This document shows positions 54,205-64,000 of a DNA stretch of 64,000 nucleotides, in pieces; the stretch's first letter is position 1; every line of letters begins with the position of its first letter. Location of the stretch: NCBI GenBank assembly GCA_024398055.1, contig CP073749.1, positions 4,340,594 through 4,404,593 of the forward strand, written 5' to 3'. The position numbers were made by a program, and so were the translations under genes. A model generated the notes under the pieces. The model was not told where the DNA came from, ran no database searches, and saw only the letters and a list, made by a program, of their open reading frames with translations. Source of the DNA: a bacterium SCSIO 12741. GTDB lineage: Bacteria; Bacteroidota; Bacteroidia; Flavobacteriales_G; Salibacteraceae.

Positions 54205-56472
54205 ATGGAAACCCTATTATTTACCTTAGTTATTTTAATGTTGGCGTTAGCCGCCTTCGATTTGGTTGTTGGTGTTTCCAACGATGCCGTCAATTTCTTA
54301 ACCTCCGCTATTGGCTCCCGAGCCTCCACTTTCAAAACCATTATGATTGTAGCTTCCATCGGAATTCTGGTAGGCGCAGCCTCCTCCGGCGGAATGATTG
54401 AAATAGCCAAACGGGGAATCTTCAATCCCGGATTCTTTACTTTCCAGAATGTGCTGTTCGTCTATGTAGTGGTCATGCTCACAGACATTCTTCTCTTAGA
54501 CCTCTTCAACTCCCTCAAGCTACCCACATCCACCACTATCTCCATTGTTTTTGAATTGTTGGGTGCTTCTCTGGCCATCTCCTTTTTAGAGGTATATAAC
54601 CAGGATATGGCCCTGTCACAGTGGTTGTCCTTCATCAACACGGGCAAGGCCGTGGAAATGATCATAGCCATTTTCATTTCAGTTATCCTCTCATTCGTGA
54701 TCGGTTGGTTGATGCAGTTCATCATTCGGGCGCTGGTCTCTTTTAAGTACAAGAAGTACATGAAATGGGGCGGATCTCTTTTTGGAGGATTATCCGTGCT
54801 CATCGTGCTCAACTTCATCATTCGAGTTGGCCTAAAGCATTCTCCGTTGAAGGATTCTGGCGCAGTTCTCTGGATGACCGATCACCTGCTAATCTTGTTT
54901 GTCGTAGTCTTTACCATCGCTTTCGTTAGTTTCTTCATTCTATCTGGCGGCAAAAAGAAGGTAGATATCTTTCAGATCATTACCCTTTTAGGGACATTCG
55001 CTCTGGCCATGGCTTTTGCGAGCAACGATTTGGTCAATTTCATTGGCGTACCAGTGGCCGGGTTCGAAGCCTTTCAATTCTGGAAACAATCCGGCCAGCC
55101 TGCCGATGAATATACCTTGGAGGTGTTCAACGGGCCAGCAGGATCTACCACCTCAAATCCCTTGTTTTTGTACATCGCCGGAATCATCATGATCATTACG
55201 CTCTGGACCTCCAAAAAAGCGAGAAATGTGATTCAAACAACGGTCAAGTTAAGCCAGCAATCAGATAGCATTGAGCGGTTTCAGGGCAATGATTTAGCTC
55301 GTAGCGTGGTTCGATTTACCAGTTTTATTGCCTATTTCGTTAGTGCCTTACTGCCTCGAACCTGGCGAGCCTTGATCAACAATCGTTTTGAGTTGCAGCC
55401 AGCAAAAGCATCCCCTACTCGCCCAGCCGTGGCCTTCGACTTGGTTAGAGCCTCAGTCAACCTCATGGTGGCAGCGAGTTTAATCTCCGTGGGTACGAGT
55501 TTAAAATTGCCCTTATCGACCACCTACGTCTCTTTTATGGTGCTGATGGGAACCTCGCTTGCCGATAAAGCCTGGAACCGGGATAGCGCCGTTTATCGAG
55601 TATCTGGAGTGTTAACTGTGATTGGAGGTTGGTTTATTACCGCCTTGTCAGCTTTGAGCATTTCGGCCCTGTTTGCCATTATCTGTTATCAATTTGACTT
55701 TGTAGGCGTAGGTGCCGTTGTCGTAGTTGTATTGGCTGGACTCTTTCTGGTTAACCGATTTACGGATAATGAAGTGCGCCAAGCCGTGCAGGTGGATCTC
55801 ACCGCCCAATGGATCGAAGAATCTCCTCAGGAAGTAGGCTTGCGTTTGAAACAGGTCTCGGCTAAAACGGATCGTGCCTTTCAACTATTTGTTGATCAAC
55901 TCATTCTGGCTGTAGTCAACAACAACGGTCGATTACTCAATACACTTCAAAAAGACCTACAGGCGAAAATCGAGATTAACCACACGTATCGCTCAACCAT
56001 TGCTCAGCTTATAAAGGATTCAGATAGGGCTCGGATTGATAGTGGAAAGTTGCTCATTGACTTCTACATTCTGGAATCGGAAATATGGGACGAGCTGTAC
56101 ATCTCACTGAAAATTGCCCGAGATCATGTATTGAATCTACACGGTCCGTTATCCGAGGAACAGAAGAATTACCTGAAAAAGTTTTCAGAACTGCTCGGCC
56201 AGTACATCAATTCCATTCAACCTTCTGCGGAAAACGAAAACACTTCTGAGATTGCCCGGGAGTATTTGAAACGAATTCAGGATCATGTAGAAGAAGCCAA
56301 ATACCATCAGATTCAGGGTCTTTCAGAAAGAAAGTATTCGTTTAAAAACAGCCAGCTTTTTCTCTCCACCCTCATTCGTCATTTAGATGCCGGGGATTTG
56401 ATCTACCGGATGCATCTCTTGCATTTGGGCGGACAGTACCAGGAAAATGAGGAAGGCCTGTTAACGGAATGA
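54205..56472 (+). CDS. PiT-family inorganic phosphate transporter with PhoU-like tail
   Basis: The ATG at 54205 (METLLFTLVILML) was chosen rather than the upstream start. About 755 residues. Two PHO4 halves with the signature DLVVGVSNDAVNFL (about residue 17) and AFASNDLVNFIGVPVAGF (about 275) and about twelve membrane segments; the usual central loop is enlarged. Residues about 560-755 are a cytoplasmic helical domain of PhoU-like appearance. Imports phosphate using Na+ or H+ gradients; the tail probably regulates. Overlaps the helicase gene by 12 nt tail-to-tail. Confidence 0.9.
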   Translation: METLLFTLVILMLALAAFDLVVGVSNDAVNFLTSAIGSRASTFKTIMIVASIGILVGAASSGGMIEIAKRGIFNPGFFTFQNVLFVYVVVMLTDILLLDLFNSLKLPTSTTISIVFELLGASLAISFLEVYNQDMALSQWLSFINTGKAVEMIIAIFISVILSFVIGWLMQFIIRALVSFKYKKYMKWGGSLFGGLSVLIVLNFIIRVGLKHSPLKDSGAVLWMTDHLLILFVVVFTIAFVSFFILSGGKKKVDIFQIITLLGTFALAMAFASNDLVNFIGVPVAGFEAFQFWKQSGQPADEYTLEVFNGPAGSTTSNPLFLYIAGIIMIITLWTSKKARNVIQTTVKLSQQSDSIERFQGNDLARSVVRFTSFIAYFVSALLPRTWRALINNRFELQPAKASPTRPAVAFDLVRASVNLMVAASLISVGTSLKLPLSTTYVSFMVLMGTSLADKAWNRDSAVYRVSGVLTVIGGWFITALSALSISALFAIICYQFDFVGVGAVVVVVLAGLFLVNRFTDNEVRQAVQVDLTAQWIEESPQEVGLRLKQVSAKTDRAFQLFVDQLILAVVNNNGRLLNTLQKDLQAKIEINHTYRSTIAQLIKDSDRARIDSGKLLIDFYILESEIWDELYISLKIARDHVLNLHGPLSEEQKNYLKKFSELLGQYINSIQPSAENENTSEIAREYLKRIQDHVEEAKYHQIQGLSERKYSFKNSQLFLSTLIRHLDAGDLIYRMHLLHLGGQYQENEEGLLTE

Positions 56473-58914
56473 TACCTGCATCTTCTTAATTCGATCCGCC
56501 AGGGTTTCGGAAGTAATCTTTTCACGTAAGCGATCCACCATGATTGGAAAAGCAAAGGGACTCGGATTATCGGGATAGGTCAGCACGATTTCCTGTTGAG
56601 CAATTCGGTCCAGAACCTGCCTCAATCGAGCTTCCTCAAGTTGAAACTCCATGGCTTCTTCATAGGCCTGTAGCAGCAATAGGTTATCTCCTTCATACTC
56701 ATTAAAAACATCAAAAAAGAGCGACGAAGAAGCTTGAACATGCCTTGTTTTCTTTTGTTTACCGGGGTAACCCTGGAAGATTAACCCAGCGATAGAAGCA
56801 ATATCCCGAAAGCGTCGGCGAGCCATTTCCGTAGCATTGAGACTTCGTTGGATATCTTCCCGCAAATAGTCGGAGCTCAGTAAGTCGCTATCAATTGCCG
56901 TTTCGATAGGAATATCCTGATCAGAAAGCAACTCGAAGCCATAGTCATTCATGGCCATGGAAAAAGAAATGGGTTGCAGTAAGGAGATCCGATACGCCAA
57001 CAAGGCCGCCATTCCTTCATGAACATTGCGTCCGTCAAACGGGAAAACAAAAACGTGACAGCCTTCTTCAGTATAGGTTTTCTCGATGAGCAATTGATTC
57101 TCATTGGGTACAATACTTCGTTCTTGCTGAATGGCCACCAAAGGTTGTAAAGTGGTTAATTCCAGAGAATCCTGCTCTCCATTCGCAATTCGATTGAGCT
57201 GATCCCTTAAGGTTGCCGACATCTGGGAAGACAAAGGCATTCTGCCCCCTTGCCAGGAAGGTACTTTTCCCGTTTTCTGTTTGCTATCAATCACTTCAAC
57301 AGTGAGATCACGGATCTTAACCAACTCCAGATTTCGGCCGGCAAACCAAAAAACATCACCCGGATTCAAACGAGCGATAAACCACTCCTCTACATTGCCG
57401 ATGCGCTTGCCCCGTTTGTATTTGATGGTCATCATGACGTCGCTCACAATGGTACCTATGGAAAGTCGATGCCGCTGGGCCACCTTTCTGCTAACTACTT
57501 TAAAAAGCCCCTCCTGCACGACTACTTTGTGAAAATCGGGATATTGACTCAGGCTTTGGCCTCCGGAAGTAATGAAATCCAAAACCCAATTCCACTCCCG
57601 CTCACTAACGGTGGAATAACAGTGTGTACCCTTAATTTCGGCGTACAGTTCTTCCTGATAAAATCCATCCGAAACAGCCAGGGTTACCAGGTATTGCACC
57701 AACACATCGAAGGAACGCACATAGGGCGTTCGGTCCTCTATCATCTCCTGCTCCATGGCGTAGCGCAATGCGGCAGACTCCACAATTTCCAAAGAATGCG
57801 TAGGCACAAACCAAATCTTACTCGTTGCTCCAGGCTGATGACCACTTCGACCTGCCCGCTGCATAAACCGCGACACGCCCTTAGGACTCCCAATCTGAAC
57901 AATGTTTTCGACCGGTCGAAAGTCTACACCCAAATCCAGGCTCGAAGTACACACCACAGCCTTAAGTTGACCATCATACAAAGCATCTTCCACCCAAAAC
58001 CGAATTTCTTTGGATATGGATCCATGATGCATGGCCATTACTCCAGCCAGTTCGGGCTCCTCAGCCAACAACCGCTGATACCAGATCTCGGCCATGGATC
58101 GGGTATTGGTAAAAATGAGGGTTGATTTACTTTTTCGAATAATGGGAATCACTTTCTTCAACAAGCGAATGCCAATGTGACCCGACCAGGGAAATTCTTC
58201 AATCTCATCGGGCATGAGGGTTTCCACTACAATCTTCTTCTTGATTCTTGATTGAATGATGTGGTGTTTTTCAGGATCAAAGGCTTTGCCCAGCAATACT
58301 TCCAACGATTGGTCCAGGTTTCCAATGGTAGCCGAAATACCCCAGGTTTTTAAGGCCGGATTGAGTCCACGCAATCGACTGAGTAATAACTCAACCAGCA
58401 CTCCCCTCTTGGTTCCAAGCAGATCGTGCCATTCGTCCACTACAACGGCCTTCAGATTTTTAAAATGCCGTGCATAGCCCTTTTGAGCCAACAGGATGTG
58501 AATGGACTCTGGAGTAGTAATGAGAAATTCGGGCATCTGCTTTTTCTGATCCGCCTTTTCCTTTTGGGACGTATCTCCTGAACGAATCGCAACCCGCCAA
58601 TCCAAATCCAACTCCTGAACAGCTCGACTTACCGCTCCTTCAATTTCCTTGGTTAAGGCTCTAATTGGGGTAATCCAAATAGCCTGTAGCCCTGGACGTT
58701 TCTCCCATTTCTTACCTTGAGCCTCCGGGTGATTGTGAATAAATTCCTCCAAAATGGGTAAGGCCAAGGAGTAAGTTTTACCACTACCAGTTGGCGCATT
58801 TACCAATCCCTGGTTTCCCTTTAAATAGGCTTCACGGGCCCGTTCCTGAAAAGGAAAAGGCTTCCAGCCTCTATGGGCAAACCAATCGTGATAAATGGAT
58901 TTTTTGGAGGACAC
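56461..58914 (-). CDS. Lhr-type ligase-associated DEXH-box helicase
   Basis: A 817-aa protein with motif I PTGSGKT (41-47), motif II DEWH (160-163), motif III ISATIGN and motif VI QRAGRSGHQPG. The DEWH box and the long C-terminal Lhr core, with YKRGKRIGNVEEWFI and FPFDGRNVHEGMAALLAYRIS, identify the DNA-damage-response group that normally sits with an ATP-dependent ligase and an exonuclease. Those partners are not in the window; the upstream neighbour is a secreted protease. Function: 3'-5' DNA or RNA:DNA translocase in repair, by family. Confidence 0.93.
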   Translation of the reverse strand: MSSKKSIYHDWFAHRGWKPFPFQERAREAYLKGNQGLVNAPTGSGKTYSLALPILEEFIHNHPEAQGKKWEKRPGLQAIWITPIRALTKEIEGAVSRAVQELDLDWRVAIRSGDTSQKEKADQKKQMPEFLITTPESIHILLAQKGYARHFKNLKAVVVDEWHDLLGTKRGVLVELLLSRLRGLNPALKTWGISATIGNLDQSLEVLLGKAFDPEKHHIIQSRIKKKIVVETLMPDEIEEFPWSGHIGIRLLKKVIPIIRKSKSTLIFTNTRSMAEIWYQRLLAEEPELAGVMAMHHGSISKEIRFWVEDALYDGQLKAVVCTSSLDLGVDFRPVENIVQIGSPKGVSRFMQRAGRSGHQPGATSKIWFVPTHSLEIVESAALRYAMEQEMIEDRTPYVRSFDVLVQYLVTLAVSDGFYQEELYAEIKGTHCYSTVSEREWNWVLDFITSGGQSLSQYPDFHKVVVQEGLFKVVSRKVAQRHRLSIGTIVSDVMMTIKYKRGKRIGNVEEWFIARLNPGDVFWFAGRNLELVKIRDLTVEVIDSKQKTGKVPSWQGGRMPLSSQMSATLRDQLNRIANGEQDSLELTTLQPLVAIQQERSIVPNENQLLIEKTYTEEGCHVFVFPFDGRNVHEGMAALLAYRISLLQPISFSMAMNDYGFELLSDQDIPIETAIDSDLLSSDYLREDIQRSLNATEMARRRFRDIASIAGLIFQGYPGKQKKTRHVQASSSLFFDVFNEYEGDNLLLLQAYEEAMEFQLEEARLRQVLDRIAQQEIVLTYPDNPSPFAFPIMVDRLREKITSETLADRIKKMQVSFR

Positions 58915-58983
58915 GATTCAAAGTAAAGGGAAATTGTGAGGCAGATTTCAAAGCCACCAGGAAACGTATCAAAAGTTGAAAAC

Positions 58984-59014
58984 AAAAAAGGGGCATCTGA
59001 ATCAGACGCCCCTT
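58984..59014 (-). terminator. Rho-independent terminator after the M43 protease gene
   Basis: On the minus strand AAGGGGCGTCTGA pairs with TCAGATGCCCCTT (one mismatch), followed by T6. It begins about 24 nt after the protease stop and lies before the helicase start. Confidence 0.88.
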
Positions 59015-59037
59015 CTTAATGATAAGCTCTATGGTGA

Positions 59038-62000
59038 CTACTTCTTCAATATCAATCTTTCTTGAAGAAGGGCTTTATCAGAAATCACGGTAAGTTGATA
59101 AACTCCGCTATTCAGATGTGTCAAATCCACGGTTAAAGTTGGGTCCTCCCACTCTTTGGGTGACCAGCTATGAACCAGTTTTCCTTGCATATCGTAAATA
59201 CCGGCTTGTTTAACCCCCTTCAAATCGCCTGTCCATTCCAACTGATAAACTCCAGATGAAGGGTTAGGATAAATTCGAATGGATACCGACTCTTCTACTT
59301 TTTCTTCTTGCACGATGGTCAATTGCTGGTTCTCCGTTTTCTGATAGGCACCAGAACTTCCCTGATCCAACAATCGAGCAATGAAGAAATCATCCCCTGA
59401 CAAGGTGCTGCTCATAGTGGATGAGCCAAAAGTGATACCTCCTTTAAACTCACCGGCCAAAAAGGTATAATCTGCAGCTGTGGAGATACATACTGGTTTA
59501 GCAAAATCTCCAGGATTAACCACATAACCCACAGCCGTTGTATTGGCCCAAAGTGTCGTTCCGTTCAAATCATACTTTGCCATAAAATAGTTAGTACTAT
59601 TCGGATTGAGATTCGAGCTAACGAGCTGGATGTTTGGGAAAACCAGTTGAAGCCCATAACTACCCGCTACAAATATTTCTCCATCAGGAGCAATGGATAC
59701 AGAGTTGGCTATAGGTCGAGCATTTGCTCCAGAGTTATTGGTCGTAGCAGTTCTTGCCCAGGTCTCTGTTACAATATTCGAAAACTTAGTAATGAACATG
59801 TCACCCGCTTGGAAAATTCCAGCAAATTGAAAGCCAGTACCATCATGTGCACCAACTACATAATAAGACATGCCATTTTCAGAACAAACCACATCCTGGG
59901 GCTCAAAATTGAACCGTCTTGCCCCTACACAGGTTCCTGAAGAGTTAAATGAGGTAACCATTCCTTGATTCGGAGCTGTGGTTGTTAACGAAAACCCATT
60001 GAGTTGCAAGGTTCCCGCACCATAGACCTGGCCAACCATTTTAACATCACCAAAGCGGTTAACATCAATGGCTTTTCCTTCACTTGGAACAGATAACTGA
60101 TTTTGAGGATCTTCTACGTACCACAAGGATGATCCCGCAGTGGTATATCCTGCCACAAAATAGTGAGGGCTCTTTTTGTGTTTTTGATAACCGGTGATAA
60201 AGACCTTATTGTTTATAGGATCTACAGCGATATCGTTTCCTCGTGAATTCATTGCCCAAGGCGTTACAGCATGAGCCCATTGACATACGCCCGAAGAAGA
60301 ATACTTGGCGATAAAGGCATTTTCGTCTGCAGGCGTTGTTAAATTGACTCCATTACCAAGGTCCATGGCATCACGGAAGAATCCGGTTACATAGACATCA
60401 CCTTGATCATCGATGTCGATTCCATAACCACCCGTGTAGTTACCGTTGTTGTTAAACTGCACCCAATCCAAATCGCAATCATCGTATTTGGCCACAAAGA
60501 AGGTGGTTCCTCCAATGATATTGGTGTGCGAAGTACCCATAAATTCGAAGGTTTCGTAAAAATATCCCGTGATGTAATGCTTACCATTTTCATCGCTGAC
60601 CATATCGGTAATCACTTCCCGTTCTACAGAACCTGATTGTTTGGGCCAAATTCCACCGCCACAGGCAAGATCCACAGGAACCACAATTTCACACTTGTTG
60701 CGCTCAATGATATGTGCATAAACCACTCCGCCTGGAGTTCCAGGGAAATTGGACGGGTTGGTAATCACCTGTGACAATTGAGGATCGAGATACCAGGTAA
60801 TGATGTACCCGGCATTGGTTAATTGCAATTCAGCGGCCGTAAGGTTGAAGGTTCCAGAGGCTGTAGGCTGAATAACGATAGGATTGATCGTTGGAGCAGT
60901 AAAAATTGAGAGGGTAACGGTGGTCTGAATCGTACATCCATCAGGTGTTGTTAAAATCAGAGTAACCACCGTTCCATCTGATGCTTGGTAGGAAATACCT
61001 CCATTGATAGACGTGGAAAGCGAGGCATCTGTGTACCATTGGTATTGAAATCCAGATCCAAACATGTTGGACATAGACCAATCGAGATCAAATAGGGCCA
61101 GGCCATCATTATCGTTGTCACAGGCTTCAATCACGTGATCATTAAAACAGAAATCACTACATGGAGCATTCTGAATTTGTTGATCGGGTAAAACAGCTGA
61201 ATTGCCTGGTACAAGATTATCTACCTGCGATATAGGCTCAATGGACTTAATCGGAGAAAACTGATTGTTTGGTCGCATAGTTTCTATCACTCCACATCCT
61301 GACAATAAGTTCTCATCCAACTTGATCACCTGAAAACTGGTACCACCAAGTGCCGACGTACCATGAACCACATGCATGTATCCACCATTGGGGCTTCGAC
61401 AAATATTCTTCGGAGAACAATAGAAATGCTTAGGGCCAGAATTCTGATCCGGATGCAATGGATAATCCGGGCCGGCGTTTGGTGCGTCGAGCAAACTTAC
61501 CTGGTATTTGCGAGTTACGAAATTGTTCAATAACCCTGTTCCAACCGCACCAAACACGGGCCAGCCCGTTTTTCCAACCATCATCGTTGATGGATTTCCC
61601 GATATATGACCGGTCATGACCAGATTTTGATGATTGGTGGAATGAATCAACTTAAGTCCTAAATATTCTACGCCATGTTTCAACAAATTGGACTCCAGGT
61701 AGCTTTCAATGTTTCCCGTTGCCGGGTCAATCTTGGCCACCAAAATACCATGGGTAACCTTGGTAAAGGATTTCTGGTAAATGCGGTTATCCACTGGATC
61801 ATACAATACATCCGTGGCATAATCATAATCTGGAGAAGAAGGTCCCCATGCATTCATGCTTCCCACGGTCACTCGGTTGTTGGTTTGATGATCCTCTACA
61901 ATAAATCCAGAAATACCTTGATTCATATTCCCGGTTCGTTTGCTCTTGGATCCCCCCAAAAAGTAGGCTGCTTCAAAGGTTCCGGGGTTACTGGAGGTGG

Positions 62001-64000
62001 TATACCCGGTAATCTCGACAACCGAATTGGCAAAATCATAATCCGTACCGTCACCCGATTGGGTAAAGTCAAATTCTTCGATCCACTCCACATCCAGGTT
62101 GTTGTCCAATTTTACCAGCAGTTGCTTTTTGGGATCTGTCGGACTGTAATCGTACAAAATGCCTCCGGCAATAGCAAATCCACCGTCGGTGGTATTGATA
62201 ATTTCTACCCCAACGGAGTTTTGCATATCCAACCCGGTATTGAGGTAATCATTGGAAGTAATTGGAATAGTAACCGCACCTGGGCCACTCAATTGGCATC
62301 CATTTCCATTGTCCAAAATCTGCATAGCCAACACCTCGTAAAAACCTGATCCTGTGCTTGCATATCCCGTAATGATGTAGTTGTCTGTTGCTCCATTCTT
62401 CTTAATGATATCGAAAGCCCGAGCATGCTGAGAACCATTGGGTGCTTCAAACTCCCAATTCCAAACAATCTCACCCATTAGGTTGATTTTGAAAATGACA
62501 ATGCTCTTTTCATTTTGATTCAAATGACGGGTTCCTGAAACGAGATATCCTTCATTGGCCCAATCCACTACAATGGCCAGGTCTGTGATATCATCGCCAT
62601 AATCATACCCCTTGATGAAGCGCAAAGGTGACGCCGAGCAATCTTCCACCACTACCGTGATAGGGTGCGTGTAGTTTACCGACCCGGTGGTACCGTTGTC
62701 ATCATAATTGAGCGTAAGGCTAACCGTATAATCTCCGGCCAGGTAGGTTCCACCTGTGGATAGGGTTACCAATACCGGATTGTTTCCTACTGTAGATAAG
62801 GTTTGAGCGTTTCCACCACCATCAGTTAAGGTAAAGGTCCAACTTACAATTTGAGCACCTGAAGGCAAGTGATCAATGCCCATTCCGGTAAAGGTGATAT
62901 CATCACCCTCACATAGAATTTCTGTACTCAGTTCAAATTCTGCGGTGAACAACTGTGGTGTGTAATTGGGAATACAGCTCGTGGTTTCTATTCCCGTGTT
63001 GATTCGGTTCAGGGTAGAATGGTATTCTGGACGTGCAATATCGATGAAGTTTTGCATCCGTGTAATTTGTCCGGGAATAAACGAATTGGTACCATTCACT
63101 GAAACCTTACAGCCGTCCTCACAGTATTCCATGTGGTTGTTGAAATACAAGTTTGCAGATGCGTCACAAGATATTGGAGATGGACCTCCATAAGCCCCAC
63201 AAGTGTATCCTACATAAGCGCCATTGGGGGGCGCGATTCCATCCAAATAACTCTCAATTTGAGGGGGTGTTCCAGCAACTTGATCACCTGTTAATCCGGC
63301 CCAGTTAGAATTGCAGAGTTGATCTTTTTCAAATACGTGCCCCAATAAAAGCCAGTGCCCTACTTCATGAACAGCGGTTTTTCCCATATTTCCGCCTGAG
63401 ATCAAGGTTCCAGATGGCGTAGTAGCTGTTTCATCCCCTACCGTGTTATGCTTGAGAACCACATCGTTGAACGGGTAACCAACACCGTAAGAAGCTTCGC
63501 CATAAGGCGAGCCACCGGACATGCTTACCACATTATCCACGATGTACATATCCAGGTAATGGTACTCATTCGGTTGATTAAAGGGAACTAACGCTTCCAA
63601 ACTTGTCACTTGGGGAACACTGGTACTTTGAAAAGAAGACAATACGTCATCCACATGGTAGGTTACCCCCACCGAAGTAATCGTATTTCCTCCTCCGGTA
63701 AAGGTTTGCCAACTTCCAGGAACACCCGGAACACCTTCAAAGGAAGGAGGTGCCGTTTGGGCCAGGCAAAATTGAATATTGGCGGATTGGAACTCCGTAT
63801 TCAAGCGGTTAAGTTGATCTTGAATTCGGTCCCAGTTGCCGGCCGGATCGTGGTACTTGGTGTGCATTTGATACTCGGCTGATCCTCCTCCTGACAAAAT
63901 ATTGCTCGAATGAGTAACTACGTGAAATACGACGGGTATCCGATAAATGCCATTAACCGCCCCGCGACTTCCGTTTTCCTCGAGTTGATGAATGTGAGAA
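59038..64000 (-). CDS. Secreted M43-type metalloprotease with propeller repeats and T9SS tail, 5' end outside window
   Basis: The reading frame is open from the right edge (64000) and no start is seen, so the protein is longer than 1650 aa. Just inside the edge is RIPVVFHVV, the usual start of M43 catalytic domains. The zinc motif HEVGHWLLLGH lies at about 63369-63337 and the Met-turn NHMEYCED follows, as in cytophagalysin/pappalysin (M43). A PKD-like domain follows, then two blocks of SBBP-like repeats (about 62540-61330 and 60560-59440; motifs such as VYVTGFF, YVVGAHDG and IFVAGSYG), then a T9SS domain (IRIYPNPSSGVY, QERLILKK). Secreted protease; the substrate is unknown. A terminator follows. 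Confidence 0.93.
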   Translation of the reverse strand, partial: SHIHQLEENGSRGAVNGIYRIPVVFHVVTHSSNILSGGGSAEYQMHTKYHDPAGNWDRIQDQLNRLNTEFQSANIQFCLAQTAPPSFEGVPGVPGSWQTFTGGGNTITSVGVTYHVDDVLSSFQSTSVPQVTSLEALVPFNQPNEYHYLDMYIVDNVVSMSGGSPYGEASYGVGYPFNDVVLKHNTVGDETATTPSGTLISGGNMGKTAVHEVGHWLLLGHVFEKDQLCNSNWAGLTGDQVAGTPPQIESYLDGIAPPNGAYVGYTCGAYGGPSPISCDASANLYFNNHMEYCEDGCKVSVNGTNSFIPGQITRMQNFIDIARPEYHSTLNRINTGIETTSCIPNYTPQLFTAEFELSTEILCEGDDITFTGMGIDHLPSGAQIVSWTFTLTDGGGNAQTLSTVGNNPVLVTLSTGGTYLAGDYTVSLTLNYDDNGTTGSVNYTHPITVVVEDCSASPLRFIKGYDYGDDITDLAIVVDWANEGYLVSGTRHLNQNEKSIVIFKINLMGEIVWNWEFEAPNGSQHARAFDIIKKNGATDNYIITGYASTGSGFYEVLAMQILDNGNGCQLSGPGAVTIPITSNDYLNTGLDMQNSVGVEIINTTDGGFAIAGGILYDYSPTDPKKQLLVKLDNNLDVEWIEEFDFTQSGDGTDYDFANSVVEITGYTTSSNPGTFEAAYFLGGSKSKRTGNMNQGISGFIVEDHQTNNRVTVGSMNAWGPSSPDYDYATDVLYDPVDNRIYQKSFTKVTHGILVAKIDPATGNIESYLESNLLKHGVEYLGLKLIHSTNHQNLVMTGHISGNPSTMMVGKTGWPVFGAVGTGLLNNFVTRKYQVSLLDAPNAGPDYPLHPDQNSGPKHFYCSPKNICRSPNGGYMHVVHGTSALGGTSFQVIKLDENLLSGCGVIETMRPNNQFSPIKSIEPISQVDNLVPGNSAVLPDQQIQNAPCSDFCFNDHVIEACDNDNDGLALFDLDWSMSNMFGSGFQYQWYTDASLSTSINGGISYQASDGTVVTLILTTPDGCTIQTTVTLSIFTAPTINPIVIQPTASGTFNLTAAELQLTNAGYIITWYLDPQLSQVITNPSNFPGTPGGVVYAHIIERNKCEIVVPVDLACGGGIWPKQSGSVEREVITDMVSDENGKHYITGYFYETFEFMGTSHTNIIGGTTFFVAKYDDCDLDWVQFNNNGNYTGGYGIDIDDQGDVYVTGFFRDAMDLGNGVNLTTPADENAFIAKYSSSGVCQWAHAVTPWAMNSRGNDIAVDPINNKVFITGYQKHKKSPHYFVAGYTTAGSSLWYVEDPQNQLSVPSEGKAIDVNRFGDVKMVGQVYGAGTLQLNGFSLTTTAPNQGMVTSFNSSGTCVGARRFNFEPQDVVCSENGMSYYVVGAHDGTGFQFAGIFQAGDMFITKFSNIVTETWARTATTNNSGANARPIANSVSIAPDGEIFVAGSYGLQLVFPNIQLVSSNLNPNSTNYFMAKYDLNGTTLWANTTAVGYVVNPGDFAKPVCISTAADYTFLAGEFKGGITFGSSTMSSTLSGDDFFIARLLDQGSSGAYQKTENQQLTIVQEEKVEESVSIRIYPNPSSGVYQLEWTGDLKGVKQAGIYDMQGKLVHSWSPKEWEDPTLTVDLTHLNSGVYQLTVISDKALLQERLILKK

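Noticed and set aside
57250-58125. 291-aa plus-strand frame inside the Lhr helicase gene
   Set aside because: It lies wholly antisense to conserved helicase motifs. Its translation shows no signal or domain.
61675-62349. 224-aa plus-strand frame inside the M43 protease gene
   Set aside because: It is antisense to propeller repeats in a long clear coding frame. Its translation has no domain.
1-64000. tRNA or rRNA genes
   Set aside because: The gaps between coding regions are short and none shows a cloverleaf pattern or rRNA-like conserved words.

Overview
The window is chromosomal DNA from a member of the Bacteroidota. Evidence: at least four very large or secreted proteins end in type IX secretion (T9SS) sorting domains (an R/V-x-YPNP-like start and a C-terminal beta-sandwich ending in basic residues). 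SprB-like, HYR, GEVED, LamG and M43 protease modules typical of gliding or marine Bacteroidota are present. Two of the clearest upstream regions carry a Bacteroidota-type promoter (TTTG or TTG about 20-24 nt before TAnnTTTG). Ribosome binding sites of Shine-Dalgarno type are not evident. I cannot name the genus. No rRNA, tRNA, CRISPR array, insertion sequence or phage gene was recognised.

Layout. 1-10 kb: the 3' part of a giant repeat adhesin (ten 180-residue repeats, nested lectin domain, T9SS tail), then a LamG T9SS protein. 10-14.7 kb: a membrane patatin-like phospholipase, a small membrane protein, a Crp/Fnr regulator and a Cys-rich lipoprotein. 14.8-22 kb: a 1281-aa membrane M48 peptidase, then a pirin / AraC / MATE cluster on the minus strand. 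22-27.7 kb: lipoprotein cyclophilin, an ECF sigma / Pro-rich membrane partner pair, alpha/beta hydrolase, barrel-like lipoprotein, OsmC, FAD oxidoreductase. 27.8-33 kb: a sensor-SpoIIE phosphatase-STAS protein, a DEAD/H helicase, DUF2461 and VOC proteins. 33-39 kb: two uncharacterised proteins, an Ig-like secreted protein and a T9SS protein. 39-46 kb: YebC, small proteins, a second ECF sigma/anti-sigma pair, a DUF6249-like protein and an ABC ATPase/permease pair. 46-48 kb: a convergent type II restriction-modification pair. 48-59 kb: TraB/GumN-type and OmpA-type envelope proteins, a membrane MutS-like ATPase, a PiT phosphate transporter fused to a PhoU-like tail, and an Lhr-type helicase. 59-64 kb: a secreted M43 metalloprotease with beta-propeller repeats and a T9SS tail, running off the right edge.

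Cross-cutting observations. Five separate places show coding frames broken by what looks like one missing base in a homopolymer run (adhesin twice, SpoIIE protein, anti-sigma factor twice); all are the same direction of shift, so sequencing error is the first explanation. CTAG is strikingly rare (six found by eye in 64 kb) whereas composition-matched GATC is common, which suggests, but does not prove, that the restriction-modification pair recognises CTAG. Two intergenic regions hold imperfect tandem heptamers of similar architecture. The most unusual protein architectures are the SpoIIE-STAS fusion lacking the usual phospho-serine, the C-type lectin inserted inside a HYR domain, and the ABC ATPase with an extra helical N-terminal domain.
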